A stretch of DNA of 18,409 nucleotides from NCBI GenBank assembly GCA_964350435.1, contig CAYGJS010000035.1, positions 1 through 18,409 of the forward strand, in the 5' to 3' direction. Below are positions 8,801 through 14,826 of the stretch, piece after piece. Made by a program: the position numbers and the translations under genes. Position 1 is the first letter of the stretch. Every line of letters starts with the position of its first letter. Source of the stretch: TMED27 sp964350435. GTDB lineage: Bacteria > Pseudomonadota > Alphaproteobacteria > Micavibrionales > Micavibrionaceae. The notes beneath the pieces are model-generated. The model worked only from the letters and a program-made list of their open reading frames with translations, made no database searches and was not told where the DNA came from.

Positions 8801-8925
8801 TATCGGGCACAGGGCCGAAGGCGGGAGGGCCACATTACCTGACGCGATTTGCAAGCGAGCGGGTTATTTCCGTGGACACCACGGCGGCGGGCGGCAATGC
8901 TTCGCTTGTCACGCTTGGTGAGTGA
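5851..8925 (+). CDS. putA: Bifunctional proline dehydrogenase / L-glutamate gamma-semialdehyde dehydrogenase
   Basis: Oxidises proline to glutamate in two steps, passing electrons from FAD to the quinone pool and then reducing NAD+. From the start used here (1024 residues): helical arm to about 115, proline dehydrogenase barrel about 120-475, linker, and aldehyde dehydrogenase from about 540 to the end. The FAD/proline site shows RLVKGAYWD (325-333) and YLVRRLLENGANSSF, with Arg442, Arg443 and Glu446 as expected proline ligands. The dehydrogenase has SPWNFP (Asn678), the general base in ETGGQN (Glu778) and the nucleophile in GQRCSALR (Cys812). The ribbon-helix-helix DNA-binding domain of long PutA proteins is absent, so it should not repress itself. 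AAGGGG and AGGGG upstream favour ATG 5851; an in-frame ATG at 5812 would add 13 residues but lacks a ribosome site. Confidence 0.97.
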   Translation: MVRSFSSFFELSEEDAVNAILAALPWDEARARGVEVKAKALVEKMRAQKRPAGQLESFLQEYSLDTEEGLALMTLAEALLRVPDKATRNALIRDKVAAVNWLDAAGGAQDWVVKAAGVGLFMTSKTLDGVLARMGAPFIREAMVQAMRILGQQFVLGRDIEEAVQNAHKLTGSGYRMSYDILGEGARTALDAERYYESYARAIRYIGERGSKDEARRPGISVKLSALHPRYEVFQQRRCVPEMAERLLALAKLAAADNLSFTVDAEESERINLSIEIIENVMADPVLRGWGGFGLAVQAYSKAAPAVIDHMVERAESLGVQIQMRLVKGAYWDSEIKKAQVAGLADFPVYTRKSHTDAAYLACAHRMLSAGEALYPMFGTHNAHSVAAIEEMAGDLGGRLFEFQRLFGMGQGLYELALAEGARVSVYAPVGPHEDLLPYLVRRLLENGANSSFVNRVLDPDASVDELVHDPVDKLRNRQNTKHPKIRLPRDLFAQEEPSGRRNSMGMDLNAPEVLAQVEQDFENYDGLYESGVTLAGQSFREGVSEEIRNPADTVDVVGRVFPATEKMVERAFEVLKGGFAHWSGTDAAVRAQTLRHAADLLEARRGEVMVLLTREAGKTLEDTLAELREAVDFLRYYAEQGEEMFKAGGQVLPGPTGESNRLILSGRGIFVCISPWNFPLAIFTGQVAAALMAGNCVMAKPAEQTPLIAALMVKILHEAGVPKDALALIPGDGRIGAALVAHRDTGGVVFTGSTAVAREINRVLAAKNGPIVPLIAETGGQNAMIVDATALPEQVADTAVLSAFGSAGQRCSALRILCLQEDTADKVIHMIQGAMQELSVGDPSKLATDVGPVIDAQAHGMLVHHREGLHGFSKFLYEVPLEMGLQTQGHFFGPCMVEMPDLKGLTGEVFGPILHVVRYKKDELDDLLQQIADTGYGLTLGVHSRMQSFHDYVAARVPAGNVYVNRSMTGAVVGSQPFGGMGLSGTGPKAGGPHYLTRFASERVISVDTTAAGGNASLVTLGE

Positions 8926-8955
8926 TTTTTTAAAGGTTTTTGACGCGAAAGGGAA

Positions 8956-8982
8956 TGGGCTGATTTAATCCCATCATGCCCA
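8956..8982 (+). other. Hairpin downstream of putA
   Basis: TGGGCTGAT (8956-8964) can pair with ATCA-T-GCCCA (8973-8982) with one bulged T and an eight-base loop. It lies 31 bases after the putA stop. No T-run follows, so it is not a classic terminator, but it could stabilise the mRNA end. The rest of the 194-base gap up to the next gene holds no gene I can support. Confidence 0.3.
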
Positions 8983-9039
8983 GCGGCGATGCCCAGAACA
9001 CTACTTTTGCTTACCCCGGTTGCAGAAGCCAAAAAAATT

Positions 9040-9119
9040 GCCAATTTATAAACTTTACATAAAATTAATATTTTTAGCGTAAATTATTAATATTAGTAAA
9101 TAGCGATTTTAGGGTTATC
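9040..9119 (+). promoter_or_regulatory. AT-rich leader of the zincin gene
   Basis: About 80 bases immediately before the ATG are strongly AT-rich and contrast with the GC-richer genes around. A TTTACA at 9054-9059 and TAAATT at 9080-9085 resemble promoter boxes, but their 20-base spacing is too long for a confident call. No clear ribosome site is seen (TTAGGGTTATC precedes the ATG). AT-rich leaders of this kind are typical of acquired genes that are silenced or controlled by nucleoid proteins; this last point is inference. Confidence 0.35.
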
Positions 9120-10154
9120 ATGGATCAAGAATCGGTCAGTCAATCAGAGACAATAGACATTTTTGAAATGTTACCCAACGGCATGCCAATAGAAGGAATG
9201 ACCGTTCTTGAAATGTTAGCCGCCGGCATGGGAAAAGCCGACATTGTGGAGGCTTTGGGTGTGGTCGCCGACACTTATCCCGATGATGGCTTGCGGCGTG
9301 TTCAGGACATCATTGACCGCTCCAAGACCGACCAGCAATTCGTAGGCTTTGACCCTGATTTTGACTATACAGATTACGTGAAAATCGATGTAAGCAACTC
9401 TGCACTTGCCGCAGACCTTCGCGAAGTTATGAGGCAATTTGGTGCAGCCTCGGGGGGTGAAGGACAGCAGATGTTTCGTCAGATAGGGGCCTTAGCCAAG
9501 CTTTACGCCAGAGACATGCTGGAACAAAGCAAGTGGTTTTTGGAAACGAATCCGGGCACAGTCCCGCCCTTTGTTCGTAACGAAATAGTCGGGCTCCCTG
9601 GTATTACATCTGACATGAGCAGTTCTGAAATTCTTGATTACCTCAAAACATCGGAGGGAGAAACAGCTTATATAGAGCATAATTCTAGGCTGGAAATCTC
9701 CGACGGGCCGTATAACAGTTTTCAAACATTCCCCTTCGCTTTCTCTGTAACCATCAACAGGGATGAAATAGAAAAAACAGAGTTTTTGACATCCGAAGGC
9801 AATTATTTGGATTCCAGCTTACAACGCGTTTTATTTCATGAGCTTGCCGGACATGCCGCAAACCCGTTCAACTTTATCTATGGCTCCGCCGCCCCGAATG
9901 AGCGAGAAGATGTTTTTTTGAACAATAGAGACGTACAAAACCTTCTGAGGAACACTGGGAAACCCGGCTCACATCAAGAAGCCGATGCCATATGCAGAAC
10001 TAACCACTTTATGGAAAAATATTATGGGGAGTCCGATCGTGTCGGCCATAAAACCAGAACTGGTGAAATGCGCACCGAACCCGCCGGAGATTCTGGCGTG
10101 AATGAAAGCGTACAGCCCAATCTGGGACCAGACCATGTCTATAGGAATTTTTGA
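9120..10154 (+). CDS. Putative zincin-like metallopeptidase with HEXXGH motif
   Basis: A 344-residue protein without a signal peptide or membrane helix. The core evidence is LFHELAGHAANPF, where His240, Glu241 and His245 form an HEXXGH zinc site with an extra residue relative to classic HEXXH. A helix with Glu287 in QEADAICRTNHFMEKYYGE, 42 residues later, could supply the third ligand. That order (HExxxH helix, then a Glu helix with Asn and Arg) is that of gluzincin-like peptidases. HEXXGH itself is known from dipeptidyl-peptidase III (M49), but nothing else here resembles M49. The N-terminus has a duplicated EMLxxGM unit (16-22 and 31-37). The last 30 residues are polar and probably disordered. 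Codon choice (many GCC, ACC, ACA, AGG codons) differs from its GCG- and GGG-rich neighbours, suggesting acquisition. Effector-like or toxin-like roles are possible but unproven. Substrate unknown. Confidence 0.65.
   Translation: MDQESVSQSETIDIFEMLPNGMPIEGMTVLEMLAAGMGKADIVEALGVVADTYPDDGLRRVQDIIDRSKTDQQFVGFDPDFDYTDYVKIDVSNSALAADLREVMRQFGAASGGEGQQMFRQIGALAKLYARDMLEQSKWFLETNPGTVPPFVRNEIVGLPGITSDMSSSEILDYLKTSEGETAYIEHNSRLEISDGPYNSFQTFPFAFSVTINRDEIEKTEFLTSEGNYLDSSLQRVLFHELAGHAANPFNFIYGSAAPNEREDVFLNNRDVQNLLRNTGKPGSHQEADAICRTNHFMEKYYGESDRVGHKTRTGEMRTEPAGDSGVNESVQPNLGPDHVYRNF
9163..9230 (+). repeat. Internal 45-base-offset duplication in the zincin gene
   Basis: The 23-base stretch at 9163-9185 (starting TTGAAATGTTA and ending CGGCATG) recurs at 9208-9230 with 20 of 23 bases identical. 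It encodes EMLPNGM and EMLAAGM. The likeness at DNA level, not only protein level, points to a fairly recent duplication of a 15-residue unit. Confidence 0.6.
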
Positions 10155-10215
10155 CATTAACCCAACTCACACACCCTGAGACTAAACATATAATTAACAT
10201 TTTGGTGTTTTTATT

Positions 10216-10448
10216 TTGATCACGCTGCAGCAAATATTAAACTCACAATCGCCGATACTCAAAGGTAAAAAGGTTAAGCTCGTGCGGCATAAAGTCAGCG
10301 ATTTTCTAAAAATCTAGTGCAGGTTAACGCAAGCCATGAAATAGAAACGTTTCAGAGATTTTTTAAAATTATCAGAATTGATTGTATTTGCCATAGTGTA
10401 GCGCTTTGTTTCCGAAAGACCTTACGAGTCTTTTGGGTAGGTAATTGA
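10216..10448 (+). pseudogene. Frameshifted relic of an unidentified gene
   Basis: Two adjacent reading frames together read like one decayed protein. From a TTG at 10216 the first frame gives ITLQQILNSQSP, then KGKKVKLVRHKVSDF, ending at the TAG at 10315. The next frame, overlapping from about 10299, gives FSKNLVQVNASHEIETFQRF, then DCICHSVAL and RKTLRVFWVGN, ending at the TGA at 10446. The order LVRHK, then an ExxxYQ-like helix (ETFQRF), then a DxIxSF-like strand and a VFVG-like strand recalls the N-terminal domain seen in some uncharacterised bacterial proteins, including GIY-YIG nuclease relatives. I recall this likeness from memory and cannot confirm it. There is no intact start or C-terminal part. 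The relic sits between the zincin gene and a palindromic repeat, in a 458-base stretch with no intact gene. Confidence 0.45.
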
Positions 10449-10475
10449 CTTTATTGAATAATAAAAGGTTTAAAT

Positions 10476-10524
10476 CTCCCCCACCCTAGCCCTCTCTCTT
10501 GAAGGGGAGGGGATTTTCTAGGGT
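10476..10524. repeat. Palindromic intergenic repeat (REP/MITE-like)
   Basis: ACCCTAG (10483-10489) is matched by CTAGGGT (10518-10524). Between them CCCTCTCT (10490-10497) pairs with GGGGAGGG (10504-10511), using two G-T pairs, with GATTTT bulged on the right. Outer CTCCCC before the left arm also matches the GGGGA of the right half. Pyrimidine-rich sequences of the form CCACCCTAGCCCTCTC with a GGGGAGGGG partner are common dispersed intergenic repeats in bacterial genomes. Only one copy is seen in this window, so its repeat status rests on this recognised form. Confidence 0.55.
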
Positions 10525-10528
10525 ATGT

Positions 10529-10559
10529 GTTTTGTAAAACAGTATTTTCAGTACAAAAC
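10529..10559. promoter_or_regulatory. Inverted repeat upstream of purD
   Basis: GTTTTGTA (10529-10536) and TACAAAAC (10552-10559) are perfect inverted copies separated by 15 bases, 67 bases before the purD ATG. They could form an operator or an RNA hairpin in the leader. No promoter boxes could be fixed, and no known purine regulator site was recognised. Confidence 0.3.
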
Positions 10560-10625
10560 GCTTCAATTCTCTTTTTGTAGTCGATATGTTTAGACCCATA
10601 GGTTTTTGTTGGATTGGAGTTGTTT

Positions 10626-11921
10626 ATGAAGGTTTTATTGGTGGGATCCGGCGGACGTGAACATGCATTGGCGTGGGCTTTGGCGGCGTCCGAGAAATGC
10701 GATGTGCTGCACTGTGCCCCCGGCAATGCAGGGATAGAGAGTTGCGCAGAATGCGTAGATATTAAGGTTGAAGATATTGATGGGCTGGTGGCATTTGCCA
10801 AGGACAAGGCGATTGATCTGGTGGTTGTCGGGCCCGAAGTGCCGCTGGTTCTCGGTTTGGCGGATGCTTTGAGCAAGGTCGGGATTAAGGTTTTCGGACC
10901 CGATGCGAGGGCCGCGCGGCTGGAAGGCTCAAAAGGCTTTATGAAGGATCTTTGCGCGAAATATGGCATTCCCACGGCGGCCTACGGGCGGTTTACGGAT
11001 GCGGATGAGGCGAAGGCTTTCATCGAGGCGCAGCCCGGGAATGTGGTGGTGAAGGCGAATGGTTTGGCCGCGGGCAAGGGCGTTATTATTTGTGACACCA
11101 AGGCAGAAGCCATCAAGGCGGCGCAGGAAATGCTGTCTGATGGGTCATTTGGGGCGGCCGGCGCGGAAATTGTTGTAGAGGAATTTATGGATGGCGAGGA
11201 GCTGTCTTACTTTGCGCTTTCCGATGGCACCAGCATTTTGCCGCTGACCTCCGCGCAGGATCATAAGCGCGCATTTGATGGTGATGAAGGGCCGAATACG
11301 GGCGGGATGGGCGCGTATAGCCCTGCGCATTTCATGACCCCTGAGCTGGAGGAAAAGATTATTCACCGCATTATCGAGCCAACCGTAAAGGCGATGGCGG
11401 CGGAAGGCTGCCCGTTTAAGGGGGTATTGTTTGCGGGGCTTATGATTGTCGGCGGCGAGCCGAAATTGATTGAATATAATGTGCGCTTTGGTGATCCCGA
11501 ATGTCAGTCGATGATGATGCGCTTGCAAGGCGATTTGCTGGAGATTTTGGATGCGGGCGCGCGCGGCGTGCTTTCCGAGATTCGCGGTAAGGTCACATGG
11601 AGCCCGAAAACGGCGATGTGCGTTGTGATGGCGGCAAAGGGCTATCCGGGTGCGTATGAGAAGAATACTGTGATTTCGGGGCTTGATGATACAAGCGAGA
11701 TTAAGGATACGACGGTGTTTCATGCGGGCACGGCGCGCGGTGCAAACGGTGAAATCCTCAGCACTGGTGGCCGCGTTTTGGGTGTGACTTCGATGGGGGA
11801 AGATGTCGCAGAGGCGCAGAGGCGAGCCTATATGGCTGTGAATAAAATTCAATGGCCGGAAGGGTTTTGTAGATCCGATATTGGCTGGCGGGCGATTAAA
11901 GCTCTTGAAAATGCCGCTTAA
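10626..11921 (+). CDS. purD: Phosphoribosylamine-glycine ligase (GAR synthetase)
   Basis: Joins glycine to 5-phosphoribosylamine with ATP in the second step of de novo purine synthesis, in the cytoplasm. The 431-residue protein starts MKVLLVGSGGREHALAW, the diagnostic N-terminus. ATP-grasp features follow in order: VVGPEVPLVLG (67-77), VVKANGLAAGKGV (141-153), EEFMDGEELSYF (185-196) and the glycine/ATP loop DGDEGPNTGGMGAYSP (218-233). Length is typical of the family. GGAG six bases upstream fixes the ATG at 10626; a longer TTG start at 10614 is unlikely because it destroys the canonical N-terminus. Its TAA overlaps the convergent tadA stop within a TTAA. Confidence 0.97.
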   Translation: MKVLLVGSGGREHALAWALAASEKCDVLHCAPGNAGIESCAECVDIKVEDIDGLVAFAKDKAIDLVVVGPEVPLVLGLADALSKVGIKVFGPDARAARLEGSKGFMKDLCAKYGIPTAAYGRFTDADEAKAFIEAQPGNVVVKANGLAAGKGVIICDTKAEAIKAAQEMLSDGSFGAAGAEIVVEEFMDGEELSYFALSDGTSILPLTSAQDHKRAFDGDEGPNTGGMGAYSPAHFMTPELEEKIIHRIIEPTVKAMAAEGCPFKGVLFAGLMIVGGEPKLIEYNVRFGDPECQSMMMRLQGDLLEILDAGARGVLSEIRGKVTWSPKTAMCVVMAAKGYPGAYEKNTVISGLDDTSEIKDTTVFHAGTARGANGEILSTGGRVLGVTSMGEDVAEAQRRAYMAVNKIQWPEGFCRSDIGWRAIKALENAA

Positions 11922-12382
11922 GCTCTAGTGCGTTTTGATTGAAAAAAATCTTTGAGTATCTGTCCGCAGTCTTCGGCCAGTATGCCGCCCGTGACTTCGG
12001 GGCGGTGATGGCAGGTGAGTTGTTGATAAAATTTTCCGCCGTGGTCGATGCCGCCGCCTTTTGCATCCGAAGCGCCGTAGATGACTCGGTTCAGGCGGGC
12101 AAAAGAAATTGCGGCTGCGCACATCGCGCAGGGCTCAAGGGTCACATACAGATCATAGCCGGGGATGCGCTGTGTGGCGGTTATCTTGCATAAATCACGA
12201 ATGCACAGGATTTCGGCATGCGCGGACGGGTCATGCATCTCGCGCGTGCGGTTGCCGTTTTTTGCGACGATCTCGCTCGTGAGCGGGTCGACTAGCACCG
12301 CGCCAATCGGCACCTCGTCCCGTGCCCCGGCTTCGATTGCCTCTTCCAAAGCGGCTTTCATAAAGATATGGTCTTGATCCAT
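11918..12382 (-). CDS. tadA: tRNA adenosine(34) deaminase
   Basis: Deaminates A34 to inosine in the wobble position of tRNA-Arg(ACG). The 154-residue form beginning MDQDHIFM has the cytidine-deaminase fold with the zinc site complete: His55 and the proton-shuttling Glu57 in SAHAEI, and Cys85 and Cys88 in LEPCAMCAAAI. The motifs VPIGAVLV (24-31) and KGGGIDHGGKFY are also typical. A longer open frame upstream to 12523 runs through the neighbouring gene and shows no family similarity, so it was rejected. The ATG overlaps the start codon of the divergent pseudouridine synthase gene, and no ribosome site is seen, so a leaderless or weakly initiated transcript is possible. Confidence 0.95.
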   Translation of the reverse strand: MDQDHIFMKAALEEAIEAGARDEVPIGAVLVDPLTSEIVAKNGNRTREMHDPSAHAEILCIRDLCKITATQRIPGYDLYVTLEPCAMCAAAISFARLNRVIYGASDAKGGGIDHGGKFYQQLTCHHRPEVTGGILAEDCGQILKDFFQSKRTRA

Positions 12383-13133
12383 GGAAGCAGAAAACCACAA
12401 GAGCGAGAGAATTGCAAAGCGAATGGCGCGGGCGGGGTTATGTTCGCGGCGTGAGGCTGAGCGGTGGATCGAACAGGGGCGCGTAAGGGTGAATGGCGAT
12501 TTGCTGGAAACGCCTGCTTGCACAGTCAGCGCGAGCGATAAGATCGAGGTCGACGGGCGGGTTTTGCAGGGGGCTGCGGAATCGCGGCTGTTTTTGTATC
12601 ATAAGCCTGTGGGGCTTGTGACAACGCATAAGGACCCGCAAGGGCGGGAGATTGTGTTTGACCATTTGCCAAAAGATTTGCCGCGTGTTGTCAGTATCGG
12701 GCGGCTGGATTTGAACTCGGAAGGGCTTTTGCTCCTGACCAATGATGGTGAACTGGCGCAGCATCTGGCCCATCCGTCGACGGGCTGGAGCCGGAAATAC
12801 CGCGTGCGGGTGTTTGGCAAGGTGGATGAGAAGCGTTTAAAGGCGCTCAAAGACGGGATTACGGTTAAGGATGTGCATTATAAATCGATAGAAGCGGCAC
12901 TGGAGGGGAAGCCCGAGGGAATGAATAGCTGGATCAGCGTCAGCCTTCGCGAGGGCAAGAACCGCGAAATCCGCAAAGTGATGGCCGCGCTGGGGCTGGA
13001 GGTTAATCGTTTGATTCGCGTGTCCTACGGACCGTTTAATCTGGATAAGCTGGCTGTGGGGGAGGTTCGCGAAATTGAAGCGAAGGTATTGCAGGCGCAG
13101 CTGGCGGGGTATTTCAAGGGGCGCGGCGCATGA
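12381..13133 (+). CDS. RsuA/RluB-family rRNA pseudouridine synthase
   Basis: Converts a uridine in rRNA to pseudouridine. The 250-residue protein has an N-terminal S4 RNA-binding domain (about 8-60; ERIAKRMARAGLCSRREAER, then GRVRVNG). The catalytic domain follows, with YHKPVGLVTT (73-82) and the active-site aspartate Asp110 in IGRLDLNSEGLLLLTNDG. The later motif SLREGKNREIRKVM is the RsuA/RluB/RluE signature. S4 plus this motif fits RluB or a close relative rather than RluE, which lacks S4; the exact target base cannot be fixed. The ATG sits inside a CATG shared with the divergent tadA start and has only weak upstream purines. The gene overlaps rsmD by four bases (ATGA), so the two are translationally coupled. 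Confidence 0.93.
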   Translation: MEAENHKSERIAKRMARAGLCSRREAERWIEQGRVRVNGDLLETPACTVSASDKIEVDGRVLQGAAESRLFLYHKPVGLVTTHKDPQGREIVFDHLPKDLPRVVSIGRLDLNSEGLLLLTNDGELAQHLAHPSTGWSRKYRVRVFGKVDEKRLKALKDGITVKDVHYKSIEAALEGKPEGMNSWISVSLREGKNREIRKVMAALGLEVNRLIRVSYGPFNLDKLAVGEVREIEAKVLQAQLAGYFKGRGA

Positions 13134-13684
13134 GGATAGTCGCAGGGCGATATGGCGGGCGCAGGCTCGAAGTGCCAAAGAATAACGATATCCGCCCGAC
13201 GACCGATAAGGTGCGCGGCGCGATTTTCAATGCGCTGCAATCGCTGGGCGCGGTGCAAGGGGCCAATGTGCTGGATGGGTTTTGCGGCAGCGGGGCGCTG
13301 GGGCTGGAGGCTTTGTCGCGCGGGGCGGTTGCGTGCAGTTTTGTCGATGTGTCGAAGGTATCGCTGGCGCTGGCGCGTCGCAACGCCGAAAATTTGGGGG
13401 CGGCGGTGGAGAGCCGTTTTGTGCTTAAGGATTTGGGCAAGGTTCATGACTCGATCATCGGCGCGCCGTTTGATTTGGTTTTTCTTGATCCTCCCTATCA
13501 TAAAGGGCTTGTGGATAAAGCTTTGAAAGTATTGGCGGCGGCGGGCGCGCTTAATAACGATACGATCTGTGTCGTTGAGGTTGAGCGGAGTTATGCACCT
13601 GAATTGAGTGGTTCATTTTCGGTTCAGTCTGAAAAAATATATGGCGATACAAAGGTTTATATATTTCGCTACGCGCCGACCTGA
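13130..13684 (+). CDS. rsmD: 16S rRNA (guanine(966)-N(2))-methyltransferase
   Basis: Uses S-adenosylmethionine to methylate G966 of 16S rRNA during 30S assembly. The 184-residue protein opens with the RsmD signature MRIVAGRYGGRRLEVP and RPTTDKVRGAIFNAL. The cofactor loop VLDGFCGSGALGLEALSRGA comes next, and the catalytic DPPY is at residues 120-123. Usual family glycine-rich spacing and length are kept; the loop has DGFCGSG where DLFAGSG is commoner. It is coupled to the pseudouridine synthase gene by an ATGA overlap. Its last 16 bases overlap the end of the convergent uppP gene. Confidence 0.95.
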   Translation: MRIVAGRYGGRRLEVPKNNDIRPTTDKVRGAIFNALQSLGAVQGANVLDGFCGSGALGLEALSRGAVACSFVDVSKVSLALARRNAENLGAAVESRFVLKDLGKVHDSIIGAPFDLVFLDPPYHKGLVDKALKVLAAAGALNNDTICVVEVERSYAPELSGSFSVQSEKIYGDTKVYIFRYAPT

Positions 13685-14487
13685 TAAATAAGAGCCAGTA
13701 AGGCGCAGCCGAGCAGGATGCGGTAGACCGCAAAAAAAGTGAAGCTGGCGTTTTCAAGAAACTTCATCATCACAGCGATGGAAAACCAGCCCGAGAGAAA
13801 CGATAACAGGACGGCAAGTGCGACATCAGGGCCCAGATCAAGGCTCTGGTTTTTCACCAGTTCAAGACCGCCGATGGCGCCGGCTCCGCTTATCGCGATA
13901 ATCGCCAGCAGGAGCGAGAAATGCGCGCTTTCGGGGCGGCTATAGCCTAAGAACCGCGCCGCCGTCATGGTGATGCCGGAGCGGCTGGTGCCGGGAATGA
14001 GGGCAAGGCTTTGCGCGAGGCCAATCAGAAGCGCGTCTTTGAAGTTCATATCGCCGACGGTTTTATCACTGCGCGGGCAGCGATCTGCAATCCAGAGCAG
14101 GATGCCGAACACGATGGTGGCCCAGGCCATAACTTCAACGGTTTTTAAGATTTCGGGTTTTATGATGTTCATCGCCAGTCCGCCTGCAATCACGGGGATA
14201 GAGGCGATGATGATATAAAAATTGAGCATCCCGCCTTCGGATTTGAAATCACCTTTCAGCCAGCTGAGCGCCCCGAGAAGCATTTTTGCGACATCAGCGC
14301 GAAAATACAGCAAGACCGACAGAAGCGTGCCCACATGCACCGCGACATCGAGGACTAATTTTTCATCCCAACTTTTGGCGTCATCGAAGAACGCATGCAC
14401 CAGCACCAAATGACCGCTGGAGCTGACGGGGAGGAATTCTGTAAGGCCTTGCACGATTGCAAGGATGATGATCGGAAGAAATACCAT
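13669..14487 (-). CDS. uppP: Undecaprenyl-diphosphatase
   Basis: Inner-membrane phosphatase (BacA type) that recycles undecaprenyl diphosphate for cell-wall synthesis and gives bacitracin tolerance. The 272-residue protein has about eight membrane segments. Both active-site motifs are present: QGLTEFLPVSSSGHL (13-27, with Glu17, Ser23, Ser24 and His26) and LIPGTSRSGITM. The first glutamate of the E. coli EGxTE motif is Gln13 here, a common variant. The second half repeats the fold, as in the family. The ATG has no obvious ribosome site. The gene is divergent from a small membrane protein gene with about 49 bases between them, and overlaps rsmD by 16 bases at the 3' end. Confidence 0.96.
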   Translation of the reverse strand: MVFLPIIILAIVQGLTEFLPVSSSGHLVLVHAFFDDAKSWDEKLVLDVAVHVGTLLSVLLYFRADVAKMLLGALSWLKGDFKSEGGMLNFYIIIASIPVIAGGLAMNIIKPEILKTVEVMAWATIVFGILLWIADRCPRSDKTVGDMNFKDALLIGLAQSLALIPGTSRSGITMTAARFLGYSRPESAHFSLLLAIIAISGAGAIGGLELVKNQSLDLGPDVALAVLLSFLSGWFSIAVMMKFLENASFTFFAVYRILLGCALLALIYQVGA

Positions 14488-14536
14488 GGGGTAGTCGTAT
14501 CTTGATTTTTCGGGGTTTTAAAGCAAAATAGAAGGC

Positions 14537-14755
14537 ATGATTTATGTGATGGGGATAGTTGGTTTTATCGGCGGGGCGGGGTTTGGTTTGATGGCCTTGC
14601 ACTTTTTGTTGCGGCATAAAAGCACTGAGGAGATTTTGCATGATAAAATGCTGAAATATAAATACGGGCTTATGGGCTGGGGGATGGCGGCACTCGGCGC
14701 GTATGTGATGGTGCAGATGTATCAGACCTATTTCGGGAGTTTGCATTTGCCTTGA
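14537..14755 (+). CDS. Small two-helix membrane protein, function unknown
   Basis: A 72-residue protein with two likely membrane helices (about 3-24, GIVGFIGGAGFGLMALHFLL, and about 44-62, GLMGWGMAALGAYVMVQMY) joined by a charged loop (RHKSTEEILHDKMLKYKY). Composition and third-position bias fit the surrounding genes, and no overlapping better frame exists. GAAGG is only two bases before the first ATG, so the second ATG at 14549 is also possible as start. It lies between the divergent uppP start and the yceI promoter. I do not recognise a family. Confidence 0.6.
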   Translation: MIYVMGIVGFIGGAGFGLMALHFLLRHKSTEEILHDKMLKYKYGLMGWGMAALGAYVMVQMYQTYFGSLHLP

Positions 14756-14779
14756 AAGCCTTGCTGAGTGGTCTATAGT
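14752..14779 (+). promoter_or_regulatory. Sigma-70-type promoter for yceI
   Basis: TTGAAA (14752-14757) and TATAGT (14774-14779) are separated by 16 bases. Transcription would start near 14786 and leave about a 40-base leader with AGGAG before the YceI ATG. The -35 box overlaps the stop codon of the small membrane protein gene. Confidence 0.55.
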
Positions 14780-14826
14780 GAGTATGGGTTTTGGCAATTT
14801 TTTCAGCAATTTCAGGAGATTTTTAG

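Noticed and set aside
8934..9044. Minus-strand open frame reaching from the putA 3' end into the following gap
   Set aside because: Most of it is antisense to putA, it has no ribosome site, and I recognise no family. A second minus frame over the same bases reads equally protein-like, so neither is convincing.
9120..10154. Assignment of the zincin gene to dipeptidyl-peptidase III (M49) because of HEXXGH
   Set aside because: The protein is about half the family's length, lacks the EECRAE-type second motif in its normal form, and shows no other likeness.
10412..10436. Hairpin CCGAAAGAC / GTCTTTTGG as terminator of the zincin gene
   Set aside because: One mismatched or G-T pair, no T-run, and it lies inside the decayed coding relic about 260 bases after the stop codon.
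12383..12523. Upstream extension of tadA adding 47 residues
   Set aside because: It runs antisense through the S4 domain of the neighbouring gene and has no deaminase similarity; MDQDHIFM is the canonical start region.
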